Made by a program: the position numbers and the translations under genes
The notes under the pieces: model-generated
The model's input: only the letters and a program-made list of their open reading frames with translations
Databases searched by the model: none
Told to the model about the DNA's origin: nothing
Part shown: positions 5,603 through 7,763 of the stretch, one piece after another
Numbering within the stretch: the stretch's first letter is position 1
How the letters are laid out: every line of letters begins with the position of its first letter
Origin: Chloroflexota bacterium
Lineage (GTDB): Bacteria > Chloroflexota > Ktedonobacteria > Ktedonobacterales > Ktedonobacteraceae
Direction of reading: 5' to 3'
Length of the DNA: 7,763 nucleotides
Assembly (NCBI GenBank): GCA_005879655.1
Contig: VBJK01000500.1
Span: forward strand, 1 to 7,763

Positions 5603-6727
5603 TCATCGCTCCACAATCGGCTGCTGCGCCAGCTGCTGATGATGGGCCATCAGCTGGTGAAAATCCCCGTGATCGCTAGCAGGGTCCGTATGAATAAAAA
5701 CTTCAGCGACCCCCTTAATACGATGGAATAAGCGATGGCGCACTTCCTCTGCAATCTCATGAGCCTTCTCTAGCGTCAAGTGAGGATCAACCTCTATATT
5801 TAACGAAATGTGTAATCTATGCCCAACCCAGCGGGCGTGCGGCTCCGTGACGGCCTCAACGCCCGGTACCGCGCTGGCAACTTCTAAGACAGACGGAACA
5901 ATATGCGGGTCAACGGCATCGAGCAAACGTCTGATCACACTGCGCGCCGTCGCATAGACGACACTGACAATCACCAGCGTAATCACGAGACCAGCAATTG
6001 GATCAGCAAGAGGCCAGCCCAAGGCCACTCCAACCAGCCCAAGGAACGCGGCAAGTGAGGTCAGCCCATCAATGCGCGAGTGCTGCCCATCGGCAATCAG
6101 CGCCACACTGTTAATGCGCCGCCCTACCGAAACTTTATATTGCGCCAGAATCTCGTTACCGGCAACACCAACCAGAGCTGCCGCCATGCTCAGGAACAAT
6201 TGTGTAGGCACTGCACCACTGGTCAACTTTTGCAGAGACTCTACCGCACCAGCAACGGCGCTCGCCAGAATCACCAGTACAATAAAAATGCCTGCCAGGT
6301 CTTCAGCGCGATAGTAGCCATAGGTGTATCTGGCATTTGCCGCACGACGCGAGAGCACAAAAGCGATCCATAACGCAACTGTCGTTAACACATCACCAAA
6401 GTTATGGAGCGCATCGGCAAAGAGGCCAGCACTACCACCAATCAGCGCAATGGCAAATTGTATCAGAGCCACCAGCAACATACCAGCACTGGAAATCTGC
6501 ACAGCGCGCAACCCTGCTTGATCACCATACAGGTTCGTGTCCGCTCCACCGTGATCATCTCCTGCGTGATTGTGAAATAACTTGCCCAGAATGCCCCGAC
6601 CATGGTCGTGATCATGCTCACGGTCGTCATGATCGTGCTCCTCATGATGCTCATGAGTATGATCGTTATTGTGGTGATCATGCTCACCTTGTGCGTGAAG
6701 GTTCTCCTCGTGATGATGGTGATCCAT
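5603..6727 (-). CDS. CDF-family (cation diffusion facilitator) metal efflux transporter, Zn-type
   Basis: The 374-residue protein (from Met at 6727) has a His/Asp/Glu-rich cytoplasmic N terminus (20 His in residues 1-60), about six membrane helices from residue 76 to roughly 265, and a C-terminal cytoplasmic dimerisation domain. The metal-site motifs are HNFGD in helix 2 (H108, D112) and HSRID in helix 5 (H216, D220); the HxxxD/HxxxD pair is the pattern of zinc-preferring members. It should export Zn(II), possibly other divalent ions, in exchange for protons. The start at 6727 is preferred over an in-frame ATG at 6790 because GAGAGG sits nine bases upstream, whereas the earlier ATG has no ribosome-binding site and would add an atypical 21 residues. 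The gene stands alone, converging on the methyltransferase. Confidence 0.88.
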   Translation of the reverse strand: MDHHHHEENLHAQGEHDHHNNDHTHEHHEEHDHDDREHDHDHGRGILGKLFHNHAGDDHGGADTNLYGDQAGLRAVQISSAGMLLVALIQFAIALIGGSAGLFADALHNFGDVLTTVALWIAFVLSRRAANARYTYGYYRAEDLAGIFIVLVILASAVAGAVESLQKLTSGAVPTQLFLSMAAALVGVAGNEILAQYKVSVGRRINSVALIADGQHSRIDGLTSLAAFLGLVGVALGWPLADPIAGLVITLVIVSVVYATARSVIRRLLDAVDPHIVPSVLEVASAVPGVEAVTEPHARWVGHRLHISLNIEVDPHLTLEKAHEIAEEVRHRLFHRIKGVAEVFIHTDPASDHGDFHQLMAHHQQLAQQPIVER

Positions 6728-6736
6728 AAGCGTATA

Positions 6737-6742
6737 CCTCTC
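6737..6742 (-). promoter_or_regulatory. Ribosome-binding site deciding the transporter start
   Basis: The minus strand reads GAGAGG here, nine bases before the ATG at 6727-6725. No such sequence precedes the alternative ATG at 6790, so translation most likely begins at MDHHHH. Confidence 0.6.
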
Positions 6743-6815
6743 AAAGATAAGACTACTGTAAGCTTCTCTAGCATATCGCTCCAACCGCATAACTCAGCGC
6801 CGACCATGCATACAT

Positions 6816-6832
6816 CATTATAAGACATAATG
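6816..6832 (-). promoter_or_regulatory. Palindrome over a -10 box upstream of the transporter gene
   Basis: On the minus strand this reads CATTATGTCTTATAATG, an inverted repeat with 6-bp arms (CATTAT/ATAATG) and a 5-base centre. It contains a perfect TATAAT (minus strand, 6822-6817). Another copy of the half-site (ATAATG, plus strand) lies at 6834-6839. No good -35 box was found. A weak -35 with an operator-like palindrome over the -10 fits regulated, perhaps metal-responsive, expression, but no regulator gene is nearby. Transcription from it would give a leader of about 80 bases. Confidence 0.4.
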
Positions 6833-6905
6833 GATAATGCTCATCTTCATTAAACACAACCAGAAAACCCCATAAAAATAGATCAGAAGCCAGCACAACA
6901 CAAAT

Positions 6906-6921
6906 ACCGCTAAGCGGTTTT
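6906..6921 (+). terminator. Small terminator-like hairpin
   Basis: ACCGC (6906-6910) and GCGGT (6914-6918) form a 5-bp stem with a TAA loop, ending in TTTT on the plus strand. On the minus strand, the direction of the recombinase gene, the hairpin is followed by ATTTGTG, a poorer tail. It is about 90 bases past the recombinase stop and could end that transcript weakly. Confidence 0.3.
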
Positions 6922-6960
6922 ACCCTCTTAACGGCAGCATTTTAGCCAGTTTTTCAGAAC

Positions 6961-6998
6961 ATACTAGACAACTCCAAGACACGACAATTGTCTAGTAT
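6961..6998. repeat. 11-bp perfect inverted repeat beside the recombinase gene
   Basis: ATACTAGACAA (6961-6971) and TTGTCTAGTAT (6988-6998) are perfect reverse complements with a 16-base spacer, 13 bases past the recombinase stop. A 10-bp palindrome, GACAATTGTC (6983-6992), overlaps the right arm, and GACAA recurs at 6967-6971 and 6983-6987. It may be a transcription-ending hairpin, although no T-run follows, or a recombinase core site, although its spacer is longer than the 6-8 bases usual for tyrosine recombinases. Confidence 0.55.
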
Positions 6999-7011
6999 CT
7001 TCCAAATCCAC

Positions 7012-7763
7012 TCACTCAGACACGTCTTTTTTCTTCCTTCTCCTCTTGCCTAAATCAAGCAAGCCAATAGGAGAAAAAGCATTATGATCCTCACGTGCCT
7101 CAGTACTCCCAAAGTCCTTCAAGTAGACTTCAGTTATCTTTATACTGCTATGACCCAACTCACGAGAAAGCTTGAAAAGCTCACCACCTCTCTTTAAGTA
7201 CCATTTAGCGAATGTATGACGGAAAGTATGAGCAGAGACACGCACATCATCAATTCCAGATTTCTTCTTTACAGACCGAAGTACCTCTTTAACAGTACCT
7301 ATATTCATACGACGACCTCTGTCAGAAACAAAAAGTGCAACTTCACTAGAGTTAGTAGGCTTGCGATATTTGTGGATATACTTCCACAGAAGCTTACCTA
7401 CCTCTGGACGGATACCGATTTCACGCTCCTTGCGTCCCTTGCCTAGCACTTTTACGAACTGCTCATGCACATCACCAACATTCAAACCAGCTAATTCAGA
7501 AAGACGCATACCAGTATCTAAGAAAAGCAGCAAGATCACGTAGTTACGAAAGCCAAGATCAGTACTAGTATCACACGTGTCAAGCATCTTCTGAATGTGC
7601 TCAACTGTGAACGCTGGAATAATTTTCTTCACTGGTTCAGGAGACCGCAAGCGAGTAACAACATCCACCTCTATTAACTCTTCCTGATAACACCAATTAA
7701 AGAACGCCTTCCACACACGCACATACGCACGAACTGAATTAGCACTTAACGGCCCCGTAGCAA
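7012..7763 (-). CDS. Tyrosine recombinase/integrase (XerC/D-like), N terminus cut by window edge
   Basis: The frame is open to the right edge, with ATGPLSANSVRAYVRVWKAFFNWC at its visible start. This is the end of the N-terminal core-binding (SAM-like) domain, so the GTG at 7722 is internal. Numbered from that GTG, the catalytic set is complete: R73 (DTGMRLSEL), K95 (LGKGRKERE), H165 and R168 (HTFRHTFA), H191 (LGHSS) and the nucleophile Y200 (TEVYLKD). A basic tail, KRRRKKKD, ends the protein. The enzyme cuts and rejoins DNA through a phosphotyrosine link. With the catalytic domain intact it could be an element integrase, an orphan XerC/D-like recombinase or a Tn554-type recombinase; the missing flank would decide. 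No att direct repeats are visible, but an inverted repeat lies directly downstream. Confidence 0.85.
   Translation of the reverse strand, partial: ATGPLSANSVRAYVRVWKAFFNWCYQEELIEVDVVTRLRSPEPVKKIIPAFTVEHIQKMLDTCDTSTDLGFRNYVILLLFLDTGMRLSELAGLNVGDVHEQFVKVLGKGRKEREIGIRPEVGKLLWKYIHKYRKPTNSSEVALFVSDRGRRMNIGTVKEVLRSVKKKSGIDDVRVSAHTFRHTFAKWYLKRGGELFKLSRELGHSSIKITEVYLKDFGSTEAREDHNAFSPIGLLDLGKRRRKKKDVSE

Noticed and set aside
6728..6790. Earlier in-frame ATG at 6790 as the transporter start
   Set aside because: It has no ribosome-binding site and would add 21 residues unlike the family; the ATG at 6727 has GAGAGG nine bases upstream.
6602..6823. Plus-strand frame encoding a very hydrophobic Met/Val/Ile-rich peptide, like a small membrane protein
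   Set aside because: It is the antisense of the transporter's His/Asp codons (ATG/GTG/ATC complements), which automatically yields Met, Val and Ile; the minus-strand CDF gene explains it.
7720..7722. GTG as the recombinase start
   Set aside because: The frame continues upstream to the window edge with recognisable core-binding-domain sequence (LSANSVRAYVRVWKAFFNW).
1..7763. CRISPR arrays, tRNA or rRNA genes, and insertion sequences with terminal repeats
   Set aside because: No regularly spaced repeats, tRNA-like sequences or transposase genes were seen on either strand.

Overview
The window looks like chromosomal DNA from a free-living bacterium with intermediate base composition. Two tandem genes for single-pass membrane proteins (zinc ribbon, Pro/Tyr/Gly-rich linker, membrane helix, exported domain), a J-domain protein with zinc ribbons and GC-rich intergenic inverted repeats would suit a multicellular Chloroflexota lineage such as Ktedonobacteria. 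That placement is an inference from protein style; there is no rRNA or marker gene here to test it.

Layout, left to right. (1) 1-1637, plus strand: two neighbouring paralogs. The first is cut by the left edge and survives as a membrane helix plus C-terminal domain. The second is complete in content, but its zinc-ribbon/linker half (frame of 721) and its membrane-helix/C-terminal half (frame of 1110-1637) lie in different frames, so it is frameshifted by one base near 1105-1115. A GC-rich inverted-repeat region with an intrinsic terminator follows (1651-1739). (2) 1753-2601, minus strand: a 282-residue J-domain protein with two C-terminal zinc ribbons. (3) 2602-2871: a divergent intergenic region with a good sigma-70-type promoter (TTGATA-17-TAAATT) bracketed by an 8-bp inverted repeat. 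(4) 2872-5463, plus strand: a compact type II restriction-modification operon made of a XamI-family endonuclease and a gamma-class N6-adenine methyltransferase three bases downstream. By family it should act on GTCGAC; I found no GTCGAC in the window by eye. The operon is visibly more AT-rich than its flanks, consistent with horizontal gain. (5) 5464-5602: a convergent intergenic region holding a 16-bp perfect inverted repeat. (6) 5603-6727, minus strand: a CDF-family Zn-type efflux transporter with a very His-rich cytoplasmic N terminus. (7) 6728-7011: the transporter's leader and promoter region, a small terminator-like hairpin and an 11-bp perfect inverted repeat. (8) 7012 to the right edge, minus strand: a tyrosine recombinase with all catalytic residues, cut at its N terminus by the window edge.

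Functionally, the restriction operon is a self-contained defence unit between housekeeping-like genes, and the recombinase with its adjacent inverted repeat suggests a region that gains and loses DNA. The restriction-modification type is known. The less described elements are the paired exported-domain proteins, the inverted repeats around the restriction promoter and beside the recombinase, and the palindrome over the transporter promoter.
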